Below, piece by piece: positions 15,249 to 25,500 of a stretch of 42,686 nt of DNA. A program made the position numbers and the translations under genes. Position 1 is the first letter of the stretch. Each line of letters starts with the position of its first letter. Source of the stretch: an uncultured Saprospiraceae bacterium (GTDB lineage: Bacteria > Bacteroidota > Bacteroidia > Chitinophagales > Saprospiraceae); assembly GCA_937941095.1 (NCBI GenBank), contig CALDYJ010000047.1:1-42686 (forward strand), given 5' to 3'. A model generated the notes under the pieces. The model did no database searches. It was given only the letters and a program-made list of their open reading frames with translations, and was not told where the DNA came from.

Positions 15249-17450
15249 TTACATTTTGATCATTTTGTTTGTATAAACTTTATCATCTACTTTAATTTTA
15301 AAGTGGTAGATCCCGCTAAATGAGATTATTTCTTTAGCTATGTTGTAAGAATTTTCTCCTTTTTTTGCTGACATCTTATCTTCGAAAATTATCGCTCCCG
15401 TAGCATTAAAAATAGTAACAATAGCAGTTTGAGCCTTTGATGCTTCAAAATGGATCATGGTACTTTCTGAAAAAGGATTAGGAAATGCTTCGATGTGATT
15501 TTTTAAGGTCGTAATATTTGTTATAGCTTCTTTTTGGATATCCCCAAATTTGAATTTCACATTACTAATGCTAAAATCTTTGGAATAGACTTCAGAAGGC
15601 ATTAATCTCATGTCTTGAGCAATGGCATCGGAAATTTTTCCTTTTGCTTTCGTTTTTAATTCAAGTTTAAATGCTGTCTCTTTACCAATAAATTCGTCAT
15701 TTACAAAGCTGATCAATAATCTATTTTTCACAAGGTTTACATTAGACTCGCTAAAATTTTGGAGATTAGTACTTAGATCAACAAATTCTAAAAAATCATT
15801 ACTTAAATCAATTGACAATTGGAATCCACCTATGATTTCTTTTGTGTCAAAGTGCAATAAAACATTTATCAATTCATCTTTTTCAAATTCTTTTTCTTCT
15901 ATTCTCAGGATTACCTCTTCGTTTATATTTCTTCCTGTAGATGCACTGTGATTTACATCTCCAATTTTTACTCCAGTGAAGTTTATAGGATTTAACAGGT
16001 CTTCTTTTGTTAATTCAAAAGCTTCATCATGAATTGGAGACAAAGGATCATCCAACTCATTTAGATCAGGAAACAATTGCCAGGAAGAATGATTTTCAAA
16101 TTCAGTGTCAACGTACAAAACTAAATTTCTCATTTCAAGGATGTCCTTAGCTGTTATGCTTCCACTGTTGTTTACATCAGCCGCAATGAATTGATAAGGC
16201 GAATCAAATGGTTTTGCTCCTATCATGTGAGAAGCCATTAAAAATATATCATAGGTTGTTACACCATTGAGATAATGTCCTTCTTTCTTTGATTGTATAG
16301 CATATCCTCCTTCAATCAATACATCGTCAAGATTATAGCTTCCATTTTCAGCAAACACAGCATTGTATGTAGTCTCACTTATGAGTTCGACATTAGATCC
16401 TTTTAGCAAGTTATTGTTCCTATCTTTTATCTGGCCGGTTAAGTTGGTGTATTGACTTACTGCACTGCATACTCCATTTGGGTCTTCTACATTTATTATA
16501 ATGTTAGTTTTAGAAACCCTTCCAATGCCATCTTCAATAGAAATTTCAAGGTCATGTTGACCAAGTTTTTCACAATCAAATTTATTCATGCTAAAGGTCA
16601 CATGATAATCTTGAGTACAAGAAAAAACAAGCGCACCTAAATCTTCTTGTCTAAGTTCTAAAAGGCCACTACTAGGCAAGTCAAATGAAAGTTCATTTGG
16701 AGCACTGATGCTTGGTTGCTTACATAACAATAAATCTATTGAGTTTTCAAGAATTTCAAACCATCCTCCATCTTGAGAACCATTTGGAAGAGCGTTCCAC
16801 CACCCCCAACCTAAATAGATAATTTTGCCTTTGCCATGATTTAAAACGGCAACTGAAGAATTATTTTCATTCTCTTTGTCAGCATAAAGAGAAACTGCAT
16901 CTGAAGGTAAAACACCGGTTAAAAAGGCAATTGCATTATTATTTGGGATTTCTACTGGAGAGTTATTGAATCCATTAAAGGGAAGGTTCTCGTTTTTTAA
17001 ACTGTGGCCCGTTAAAGTAAATTCTTGTGATTTGAGATTGTAGCCAAAAACACCGTTTAAAAACTGAATCGCATTATTATTATTAGCTTCATTTGGAGCT
17101 ACTACACCACTTATAATTAGGCCGCCGCCATTACGTACATAAGATTCTATATCTTCGATCTGATTTGAAGATAGATCAAGGAATAAGTTTTTACGTTCAA
17201 GTTCAGGAATAATGATAATGTCTGAAGCATTAATTTCTGGTTTTGTAAATTCTTCTATTTCGTTGATTTCATATCCAAAATCTTCAAGTGTATTGTACAG
17301 ATTCGATGCTTCAGCAAACAAGTTTCCTTCTTCAATTTGTACGTAATCTGGATGATAAAAAAGACCAATATTTTGAGCATACAACTTACTTTTTTGCAGA
17401 AAAAGAGTTCCTACAAAAACAAAAAGCAATGAGACTGCTTTGCATAGCAT
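15249..17450 (-). CDS. T9SS-exported protein with dockerin-like and cohesin-like modules
   Basis: The start is taken as ATG 17450 (733 residues), giving a clean signal peptide (MLCKAVSLLFVFVGTLFLQ); TTG/GTG codons at 17471/17468 are weaker. Parts in order: residues about 25-245, a GATase1-like alpha/beta domain ('IGLFYHPDYVQIEEGN', 'IESYVRNGGGLIISG', 'VLNHGKGKIIYLGWGWWN'); a region of beta domains with a carboxypeptidase-regulatory-like piece ('TGQIKDRNNNLLKGSNVEL'); a dockerin-like pair around 415-510 ('AADVNNSGSITAKDILEMRNLVL' split from 'GVKIGDVNHSAS'); a cohesin-like beta domain at about 520-640 ('GGFQLSIDLSNDFLEFVDL'); and a T9SS sorting domain from about 652 (IEAFPNPF ... KMIKM). It is a surface or secreted protein of unknown target. 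No catalytic residues could be assigned to the first domain. Confidence 0.8.
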   Translation of the reverse strand: MLCKAVSLLFVFVGTLFLQKSKLYAQNIGLFYHPDYVQIEEGNLFAEASNLYNTLEDFGYEINEIEEFTKPEINASDIIIIPELERKNLFLDLSSNQIEDIESYVRNGGGLIISGVVAPNEANNNNAIQFLNGVFGYNLKSQEFTLTGHSLKNENLPFNGFNNSPVEIPNNNAIAFLTGVLPSDAVSLYADKENENNSSVAVLNHGKGKIIYLGWGWWNALPNGSQDGGWFEILENSIDLLLCKQPSISAPNELSFDLPSSGLLELRQEDLGALVFSCTQDYHVTFSMNKFDCEKLGQHDLEISIEDGIGRVSKTNIIINVEDPNGVCSAVSQYTNLTGQIKDRNNNLLKGSNVELISETTYNAVFAENGSYNLDDVLIEGGYAIQSKKEGHYLNGVTTYDIFLMASHMIGAKPFDSPYQFIAADVNNSGSITAKDILEMRNLVLYVDTEFENHSSWQLFPDLNELDDPLSPIHDEAFELTKEDLLNPINFTGVKIGDVNHSASTGRNINEEVILRIEEKEFEKDELINVLLHFDTKEIIGGFQLSIDLSNDFLEFVDLSTNLQNFSESNVNLVKNRLLISFVNDEFIGKETAFKLELKTKAKGKISDAIAQDMRLMPSEVYSKDFSISNVKFKFGDIQKEAITNITTLKNHIEAFPNPFSESTMIHFEASKAQTAIVTIFNATGAIIFEDKMSAKKGENSYNIAKEIISFSGIYHFKIKVDDKVYTNKMIKM

Positions 17451-17642
17451 GTATGTCCTAGTTTGCACCAAGGGATTAGTTTTGGATGAAAAATTAGGAG
17501 ATTCGTTTCAGCCTTGATGTAATGAGAGGGAAAAGTAACGTGGGAAGTATAGTGTAAAAATAGAGGTTTATTACATGTATTGATATACCCTTGAATAGCT
17601 AATTTAAATATGGGAATAAAAACTAATAACAAGAAGTAAAAT

Positions 17643-17678
17643 AAAAAAAGGCCAACTCTTTGGTACAAGAGTCAGCCT
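17643..17678 (-). terminator. Terminator after the SprB-like adhesin gene
   Basis: AGGC-CA-ACTCTT / AAGAGT-CA-GCCT with a TGGTAC loop forms a 10-bp stem with a 2x2 internal loop, followed on the minus strand by seven Ts. Confidence 0.8.
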
Positions 17679-17709
17679 ATTTTAGTTGGAAAAGATATAT
17701 TTAAATTTC

Positions 17710-20700
17710 TTAGTTTATTTTAGTGAATTTAACCATTTCAACATTATCACCATGTGTGATTCTTAAATAATAAGAACCTGCTGGTAATGTTTTAATATCT
17801 ATTGGTTCATTCATGTAAGAAGTAGTTTGAACTTTAGATTTATTAAACAACTTACCTGAAGTTGAAATAATTTCTAACTCAACTGCTCCATCAATTTCAA
17901 TAAAGCTTTCAAGGCTCATTGATTCCGTTACAGGATTAGGGAATATCTCGAAATTATTTTCACTAAATGGTGCAAATTCAACCATTTTAGTTTCTGTAAA
18001 ATCAAAGTCTCCAGATGGGTTAACCAACCTAATTCTATAGTAGTTCATGCCTTTATGCGGTGCATTATCCATGTGCTCATAAAGATTCAAAGAGCTGTTA
18101 TTAGAAGCTACAGAAGGCAATTCTCCGATCACTTCGTAGTTAGCTCCATCAGTAGATCTTTCAACAAAGTACATCATATCTTTGAAGTCTTTGTTAGTGA
18201 TCCATGAAATTCTAACTGCTTCGTTGTCTCCTCTAAGTTCTTCAACAGTAAAAGTAATTACTTGTAAACAAGAAAGCACTTCTACAGTAATGATGTTAGA
18301 CTCCACTAAGAAAGCATCACAACATTCTCTTCTTGCACATCTTGCAAAATGTTTAGTTTGATAAACTGGTCCAGCTTGGTATGTTTCTGAATTAGAGTTT
18401 GGCAATTCAGTCCAAGTATTTGGATCAGCAGGTCCTCCTTGAGTTGAACAAATCCATAGGTATTCAATAGGCTTTGCTCCTCCACCTCCAGCAGGAATAG
18501 TGCTTGTAAATAAATCGGGAACTTCTCCTTGACAAACAGATTGATCACCAGAAACTTGGCCACCAAAGTTTACATCATTACAACATTGGAAAATACCAGC
18601 ATCAAAAGAAAGTTGTTCTTTATCATCACCAACACCATCTCCGTTTGTATCAATAATGTCTCCTTGACCATCTCCATCTGTGTCTACTACATCAAACATA
18701 TGAGATTTTCCATCTTCATCAACATCAGAATCTGTTACATCTGAAGCACCATCTCTACAGGTATATTCAGTACCAGTATAAACAATTGTTGCTCCGAATT
18801 GGATGTAGAATGTACCTACAGGTACACATTCAAACAAGTAATATCCGTCGCTATCAGTATTTGTAGAACCATTAGGTGCCATTTCATCATCTGCGTTTCC
18901 ACAAATGCCATCAGGACCAGGAGTCATCAATGAAACAGGAACACCATATGCGCCATTTTCATTTGAATCTTGTTCACAATTTTCGTTATTATCCCACCAT
19001 ACATAGTTCCCGACATCAATGCCACCATCATCAAGACAAACTTCACCAGTTCTTGTACAACCTGAAAGATTATCTGTGATTGTAACTTGATAACATCCTT
19101 CAGCTAAACCACTAGCAGATGCATCTGTGCTCCCATTACTCCATTCATATGTAAAATCACCATTACCACCTGTAATGTCCACTGTAGCCTCGCCATCAGA
19201 TTCACCACATTCACTAATTTCAAGAGTTTCATTTACAGTAGCTTCGAATGTTCCTACAATTACTGTAGTTGATGCAGAGGCTGTACAGCCATTTTCATTG
19301 GTAACAGTTACTTCTACATCATAAGTCCCTGCCATACCCATGCAGAATTCAGTCGCAGAAGCGCTATCATCTGAAAGCATTCCTTGAGCTGCCGTCCATT
19401 CATAAGTAAAAGTATTTCCACCATCAGCAGTAGCTTCGAGGTCTACACAATCACCAACTTCACATATAGTACCAGGTACTGAAATTGACACAGTTGGAGC
19501 AGCAAGAATAGTAACAGTTGTCATATCCATTGCCATACAACCATCAGGACTTGTTGCTGATAATATAATTTGGTAAGTCCCAGGAGCCATCATTGTAAAT
19601 GTAGTTGTCTGAGTCGTACTTGAACTCAGTTGTCCTTGAGAAGCAAACCATTCATAAGTTAAATCATCTGAGCTTCCAGTAGCCGTAAGGTCAACTGTTT
19701 CACCCATACAAAGTTCAACATCTACAGGATCAATACTCACTGTAGGTGTTTCATTTCTAACTACTGCAATTGAATTACTCAATGCATAACATCCAGTAAT
19801 GTCTGCAGCATCTGCTCCAGCTTCTAAGCCAGTGACAGGCCCAGTAGCAGTAGCCAACCATATTAAACAAGTTCCTGCAGGGGCTCCTTCGAAATCGAAA
19901 GGAGGATTTGTAGGTAACTCTAAAATTATTCCATTTTCATCTGTAATTACCCATTGGTTTATGTCGCCTGTTCCAGCTTCATCAACTGATACATCAACTA
20001 AATCAGAAGAGCCATCTCCAACACAAACAGATAATTCATCTGTTGTTGATATAGTAGGAGGTGCTACAGTAGTTATCGAAATTGTGATTGGATCTGAAAG
20101 ATCAAAACAACCTGAAAGATCAGTTGCGTTATTTCCAACAACTGCACCATCTAGCGTTCCTTCGAAACAAACCAACCAAATTTGAAATCCACCAGTTCCT
20201 AAACCAGAGAAATCAAATGTACCATCTGTTTGGATGGCTAAAATATTAGCATCAAGATCTGTTAAAACCCATGCTGAGTTTGCACACGCTCCATTTGTAG
20301 AGGCGTTTACGATAACACCAGCACCAGTTGCATCACAATATTCAGTTGGATCATTTGTAAAAATTGCAGGGGCAACAGGTGCATTTGAACCTATTACACT
20401 TCCACTACCCGTTGCAGAACAACCAGACGCGTCAACAACTGTCACTGTATACATTCCAGCACCAAGGCCAGTAATAGTATTAGTAGTTGCTCCAGTATTC
20501 CAGGAGTAATTAACATTCCCAGTAGATCCACTAACATTTGCGGTAGCTGTACCATTGCTTTCACCACATGCTGTTGGGGTTGTTGAAATATTTACGGATA
20601 AATTACTGGTTGTTCCAGTTATTGTTGTTGAACAAATACCTTGACATCCGTCTGCATCTGTTACCGTTACACTATAAGTGCCAGCATCAACATTAGACAA

Positions 20701-21375
20701 TGTCGAAGTACTGCTTCCATTATTCCAAGAATAAGTAAATGGTCCAAGACCACCAGATGGAACTGCAGTTACAGAACCGTCTCCGCCACCACAGCTTGGA
20801 TTAGTTCCTGAACAATTTACTGTCAAATTACCATCAGTACAAACAAATACTTCCCCGACACTTGAGCAACCTTGAGTATCGGTTACAGTGACAAAGTGAG
20901 TACCAGGACAAAGTCCAGTTGCTACTTCTGTTGTTTGACCATTATCCCATAAATAAGAATATGGTGGAATTCCAAGCATTGCATGCGGTTCCGCAGTACC
21001 ATTACATGAACCACAACTTGCACAAGTTGCTTCAGGCATTAACCAAATACTTTCAGGACCAGGCTCTACGGTAACAGAAGTTACTTCAGAACATCCTGTT
21101 GCATCAGTTACTGTGGCATAATGAATACCAGCAGTTAAACCTGTTGCAAAAAAAGCAGTTTGACCATTGTCCCAAGTGATTGAATGAGGTAAAGTTCCTC
21201 CCCAAACTTTAAGATTGGCCGTACCATCTGCGGAAGTTTCACAGGTGGCATAAGATGAAGCTGATGAGTAAACGAAGCCACATTGAGCATTTATTGATGA
21301 ATAAACAAAAACAAATGACACACAGAGCAACAATTTTGACATCAAGCTTAAAGAGTGTTTGTAAATCTTTTCCAT
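17710..21375 (-). CDS. Giant SprB-like repeat adhesin with T9SS sorting domain
   Basis: A 1221-residue exported protein. Signal peptide at residues 1-31 (ending SSINAQ-CG). At least four SprB-type repeats fall within about 45-330, each with a W-(D/N)-(N/T)-G-x-(T/S) strand and a 'GTYSVTVTDADGC'-like strand; a further copy lies near 755-815 ('YEWSNGSTDAS'). Between them are Ig/PKD-like domains ('LCMGETVDLTATGSSDDLTYEWFAS'). At about 820-970 there is an SdrD-B-like domain ('GNYVWWDNNENCEQDSNENG') with Asp-rich DTDGDGQGD and DTNGDGVGDD segments that look like calcium sites. The end (from about 1145) is a T9SS sorting domain, FEIFPNP ... KFTKIN. Cys content is high and mostly paired per repeat. 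In gliding Bacteroidota SprB is a mobile surface adhesin; whether this shorter protein serves gliding, attachment or something else is unknown. A terminator follows; a hairpin precedes. Confidence 0.87.
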   Translation of the reverse strand: MEKIYKHSLSLMSKLLLCVSFVFVYSSINAQCGFVYSSASSYATCETSADGTANLKVWGGTLPHSITWDNGQTAFFATGLTAGIHYATVTDATGCSEVTSVTVEPGPESIWLMPEATCASCGSCNGTAEPHAMLGIPPYSYLWDNGQTTEVATGLCPGTHFVTVTDTQGCSSVGEVFVCTDGNLTVNCSGTNPSCGGGDGSVTAVPSGGLGPFTYSWNNGSSTSTLSNVDAGTYSVTVTDADGCQGICSTTITGTTSNLSVNISTTPTACGESNGTATANVSGSTGNVNYSWNTGATTNTITGLGAGMYTVTVVDASGCSATGSGSVIGSNAPVAPAIFTNDPTEYCDATGAGVIVNASTNGACANSAWVLTDLDANILAIQTDGTFDFSGLGTGGFQIWLVCFEGTLDGAVVGNNATDLSGCFDLSDPITISITTVAPPTISTTDELSVCVGDGSSDLVDVSVDEAGTGDINQWVITDENGIILELPTNPPFDFEGAPAGTCLIWLATATGPVTGLEAGADAADITGCYALSNSIAVVRNETPTVSIDPVDVELCMGETVDLTATGSSDDLTYEWFASQGQLSSSTTQTTTFTMMAPGTYQIILSATSPDGCMAMDMTTVTILAAPTVSISVPGTICEVGDCVDLEATADGGNTFTYEWTAAQGMLSDDSASATEFCMGMAGTYDVEVTVTNENGCTASASTTVIVGTFEATVNETLEISECGESDGEATVDITGGNGDFTYEWSNGSTDASASGLAEGCYQVTITDNLSGCTRTGEVCLDDGGIDVGNYVWWDNNENCEQDSNENGAYGVPVSLMTPGPDGICGNADDEMAPNGSTNTDSDGYYLFECVPVGTFYIQFGATIVYTGTEYTCRDGASDVTDSDVDEDGKSHMFDVVDTDGDGQGDIIDTNGDGVGDDKEQLSFDAGIFQCCNDVNFGGQVSGDQSVCQGEVPDLFTSTIPAGGGGAKPIEYLWICSTQGGPADPNTWTELPNSNSETYQAGPVYQTKHFARCARRECCDAFLVESNIITVEVLSCLQVITFTVEELRGDNEAVRISWITNKDFKDMMYFVERSTDGANYEVIGELPSVASNNSSLNLYEHMDNAPHKGMNYYRIRLVNPSGDFDFTETKMVEFAPFSENNFEIFPNPVTESMSLESFIEIDGAVELEIISTSGKLFNKSKVQTTSYMNEPIDIKTLPAGSYYLRITHGDNVEMVKFTKIN

Positions 21376-21429
21376 AAGAATTAGTGTTAAAAAAAAGTAA
21401 GCTTTAGGTTTTTCCTATACGTTAATAAT

Positions 21430-21457
21430 CATTCGTATGGCAATCGCTATACGAATG
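21430..21457. repeat. Near-perfect hairpin upstream of the adhesin gene
   Basis: CATTCGTATGGC and GCTATACGAATG pair over 12 bp with one G-T wobble around an AATC loop. It lies 55 nt upstream of the adhesin ATG, so it could be in its mRNA leader or be a dyad binding site. No T-tract follows in either direction. Confidence 0.6.
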
Positions 21458-21982
21458 TTAGATTAAATCTGAGATAAACTTAGATCGGCTTATGGTTGAG
21501 GTTAACTGGGATGAATTACTGAGGTTACTTTGCTATGCAATAAATTCAAAGAGATGTATTTGAATTTATTAGTTGTTTACTATTGGCTAAATATACGACA
21601 ATATACGTTGTCTTTCAATATTTGATCGTACTTAAGATGAAATACTTTTCAAAAAGTAACAGTCTAAATAAATAGCATTTTATTGGGACTGTGTAATTAA
21701 TTGATTGTCAATGGTTTATGGCTAATAAATTTATTCATTTTTTTTTCATTTTCTGTAGTGATTACAACATTACTTTAATACCTTTTTTAGGGTATAAGGA
21801 CTTAAATTTTGTCTTGATATACCAATTTTTAGTTATGCTTAATCTCTTGTAATAGTTATGTTATTGTATGACAGTATCAACTAACATCTTTCATTTTTTT
21901 ATCGTTTATTCGCTAGATTGGAATTGAGGGAAAGTAATGTTATTTCTTTGATAAAAATTCTTTTTCGGATTGTCAATTTTCA

Positions 21983-22001
21983 ATATAGAAATATTCTATA
22001 T
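21983..22001 (+). promoter_or_regulatory. Palindromic operator candidate at the ferredoxin promoter
   Basis: ATATAGAA-ATA-TTCTATAT is a perfect 8-bp inverted repeat with a 3-nt centre, ending 15 nt before the -7 element. It therefore covers the -33 region of the ferredoxin promoter. Confidence 0.45.
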
Positions 22002-22016
22002 GTACTAATAAGGAAC

Positions 22017-22024
22017 TATCTTTG
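22017..22024 (+). promoter_or_regulatory. -7 element of the ferredoxin gene
   Basis: TATCTTTG is a perfect TAnnTTTG match, followed by CA, 35 nt before the ATG at 22060. The 10-bp palindrome ATAACGTTAT (22029-22038) sits at the predicted transcription start. Confidence 0.55.
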
Positions 22025-22059
22025 CACTATAACGTTATTTTATAATAATACTTTAACTT

Positions 22060-22407
22060 ATGGCGATCATAATAACTGATGAATGTATAAATTGTGGAGC
22101 ATGTGAACCTGAATGCCCAAATAATGCAATTTATGAAGGAGGTGTTGAATGGGCTGTGGCCGATGGTACAAATGTTACTGGCTCTTATGTCCTTGAAGAT
22201 GGAAAAGAAGTACAAGTAGATGACCAAAACGAACCAGTTGAGGATGATTATTACTTTATTGTACCAGATAAATGCACTGAATGCAAAGGCTTTCACGAAG
22301 AGCCTCAATGTGCTGCTGTTTGTCCAGTTGATTGTTGTGTCCCAGATCCTGAAAGAGAAGAATCAGATGAAGTTCTACTAGCCAGAAAGGCAAAACTACA
22401 TATATAA
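22060..22407 (+). CDS. 4Fe-4S dicluster ferredoxin (YfhL type)
   Basis: A 115-residue cytoplasmic electron carrier with two [4Fe-4S] sites: first motif C9-x2-C12-x2-C15-x3-C19-P, second C72-x2-C75-x8-C84-x3-C88-P. The x8 spacing ('[18 protein letters not shown]') is the one seen in YfhL and related Alvin ferredoxins. Between the clusters there is an insertion of about 35 acidic residues (30-68) compared with E. coli YfhL; I recall similar insertions in other Bacteroidota proteins. The redox partner is unknown. The gene is monocistronic as far as can be seen, with a strong -7 element and a palindrome at its promoter, so it may be controlled by its own regulator. Confidence 0.9.
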   Translation: MAIIITDECINCGACEPECPNNAIYEGGVEWAVADGTNVTGSYVLEDGKEVQVDDQNEPVEDDYYFIVPDKCTECKGFHEEPQCAAVCPVDCCVPDPEREESDEVLLARKAKLHI

Positions 22408-22524
22408 GATCCTTTTAATACAAAAGATGTTTTTATTTATTATCTTTACTCCATAAGCTTCGCCTTAGCTTAACACTCTTCGCCTCAATCTCATTCATTT
22501 TATTTTTTAACAAAAAACTATGTT

Positions 22525-25500
22525 ATGAACAGCACGGTTAAAACCACCGCTTTTCTCACAATATTGCTATGTCTTATTGTGAGTACCCCAAACTATCTTA
22601 GAGGCCAATGTGATGCAAACTTTACGGGATTTGAACAATTAGGTACATATAATGGACATGCCTATTATTTATCGCAAGGGATAGCTCGCCCAGAAGATGC
22701 CATTAATATGGCTGAAAACTTAGGTGGTTACTTAGTAAGTATAAATACTGAACAAGAAAATCAATTTTTACTTACACATATTAATAGTATGGTGTTTATT
22801 GGATTAAGCGATCATCTCAATGAGGGTGTTTACAGCTGGAAAAATGAAGAAGCGGTAGATTACACAAATTTTGATTTTTGTGCTTTTTGTTCACAAAATG
22901 ATCAAGAAAACGATTATGCCATCATGCACCAATGGAATGGTGGGTGGAGTTTTACCAACAGATGGTCAATGCGCAAATACATTGTTGAAATTCCGTGTGA
23001 AGATGACGAAGAAGGCGAAGGTGATTGTAATGAAACGATAGATGGTTTCGAATATTTAGGGCAAGAAGGAGATAGTAAATTCTTTTTATCTGAAGATAAA
23101 TATAGACCCTTGGACGCTATAAGTGCTGCAAATGATAATGGAGGATTTTTAAGTACCATAAATAATCAATCAGAAAATGATTTTATTGAAAACAATGTCA
23201 ATGAATTTGTTTGGATTGGAATAAATGATGCAAATGAAGAAGGAAATTTAGTTTGGGCAAATGGAGAGCTTTCGAGTTATGATAATTTCGACATCTGTGG
23301 TTTTTGTTCAGATAATACTTCGGCATTTGATTATGTAATTTTAGCCCCATGGGATGGTACTTGGAGTTTTACTTCACATTGGAGTAAAAGAAAATTCATT
23401 CTTGAAGTGCCTTGTGATGACCTTGTAGATCCTGAAGAATACATCGTCTTATCTTGCCCTCAAAACATTGTAGTTCAAGCTAGTCAGGTTGGTGATGTTC
23501 AGGTATTTTGGCCTACTCCTTCAGCTAATACTACCTGTCAAAATGGAGGCTTACAAATTAATAATACAACAAATGGTCACCCAGGAAACAGTGATTACTT
23601 TGCTCAAGGAACAACTACTAACATTTCTTATGAAGCAGTAGATAATTGCGGAAACTTAGAAGCATGTAATTTCAACATTACAATTAATGTTTTTGATAAT
23701 GGAGGCAATGAAGGCGAAGTGGACTATACTGCAAATGATCAAGTAACTCCTTATACTGGCTTATTCAGGCCAGGAGCAAATATTGGATATAATCCACCTT
23801 GGTCGGATGATGAATTAGCTGAACTAGCAGCTGGTAATCCCAATTTAGGAATCGACGGCATAGGTGCAAAAACAATACGTCCAGGATTGTATGACATCAT
23901 TACTTCTGTTTATGGATATGATATAAGATTATCTACCTATGAATATTATAAAGAATTAGGCATGGATGACCTCACTTTAATTGTAGGCTTTCCTGCTGAA
24001 TGGCATAGAGACTTAACAGATTATTGTGGAAACGGAACGAACTCAGCAATGTTTAGAAACTTATACACTGACATCTGGGATGATGGAGAAAATGGAACTC
24101 CATACAATGATGACAATTTTTACGCTGCCTATCTATATGAAGTAGTTTCAAGGTATGGTGAATACGTAAAATTTTGGGAAATTTGGAATGAGCCGGGTTT
24201 CGATTTTGCAGGAGTTGGATGGAGACAAGCAGGTGATCCAGTAGGAAACTGGTGGGATAGAGATCCGCATCCTTGTGAAAATATTTTAAGAGCGCCTATT
24301 GAGCATTATGTAAGAACCTTAAGAATTAGTTGGGAAATTATTAAAAGCCTACAACCCGATGATTATGTTACTGTTGCAGGTGTTGGTTACGAAAGTTTTC
24401 TAGATGCTATTTTAAGAAATACTGATAATCCTAATGGCGGCGGTGTTAGTGCAGAGTACCCATTAGGAGGAGGCGCATATTTTGATGTGATGGGCTTTCA
24501 TTCTTATCCAGATATAGATGGTTCTGTTAGAGCATTTGATCCAAACACTGGTGATGTTATTTATACCAGAAATTCTGATGTCGCAGCTCAAGGCTTAGTG
24601 AAAAGAAAAAACTCATATGCACAGATTTTGAGAAATTATGGCTATGGTACAAATCTTCCCGCTAAGGAGTGGATAATGACTGAGTTTAACGTTCCTAGAG
24701 CTTCATTCAAAAGTGATGCGATGACAGGAGGGAATGCTTTGCAGATTAATTATGTTATAAAAGCTATGGTTACTGCCATGCAAAATGACATTAGACAAAT
24801 GCACATTTATAATTTAGGAGATCGAACTACTGAAAATGTGGCAAGTCAAGAATTCGACTTATTAGGTTTATATAAAAAACTAGAAGGAACATCGCCGGGC
24901 ACAGAAGTAAAAAACCCTGTTGCTCACGCTTATAAAACAAGTGCAGATTTGCTTTATGGAACTACTTTCTCAGGAGATAGAACAGCATTGATGAACCTTC
25001 CACCAAATGTAGCTGGAGGAGCATTTAGGTATCCTAACGGCAGGTATTTATATGTGCTTTGGGCAGAAACTACACAAGATCAATCTGAAAATGCAAGTGC
25101 AAGTTTCTCTTTTCCAACGACTTTTCCTGCATTTATGTCAAGAAGGAATTTCGATTTTTCTCGGACTAATCAAACCAGTAACATTCCTAGCCAAAACATC
25201 TTTTTAACTGGTACACCAATTTTTGTCTCGGATAATTTTGAAACTTTAGGATCCGCTGCTAAAGAAGAAATAAATGAAGAAATAAAATATTTTAATGTAA
25301 ATGAGGTTTATCCAAATCCTTCTTTATCAGAGGTGTATTTAAAAATTCAAAACCTTAAAGAAGGAGATCATAATTTTGAAATTTATGACACAAAAGGTCA
25401 GTTGATTGAAATGTTTGATCAATTTGTGCCAGCAGGTTATTCAAAACACAGATTATCTCTTGCAAATTACAAGGCTGGGATGTATTTTGTTATCATAAAA

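Larger units (their letters stand above)
21376..22059. other. 684-bp divergent intergenic region
   Basis: An A+T-rich stretch between two divergently transcribed genes with no credible ORF and no tRNA-like sequence. It holds a 12-bp-stem hairpin (21430-21457), ATATACG twice 10 bp apart within a small dyad (21591-21612), a perfect 19-bp palindrome (21983-22001) and the ferredoxin -7 element (22017-22024). I saw no clear promoter for the minus-strand adhesin gene. Confidence 0.6.

Noticed and set aside
17411..17668. Minus-strand open frame for an 85-residue hydrophobic peptide
   Set aside because: It overlaps the signal-peptide region of the T9SS gene in another frame and the terminator of the adhesin gene; no independent coding evidence.
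21376..22059. Search for a tRNA, riboswitch or small ORF in the long intergenic region
   Set aside because: No T-loop GTTCRA motif, no conserved riboswitch core recognised and no open frame of plausible composition.
22441..22448. TATCTTTA as promoter of the lectin-hydrolase gene
   Set aside because: One mismatch in the key G, 76 nt from the start and no -33 element; not enough support.
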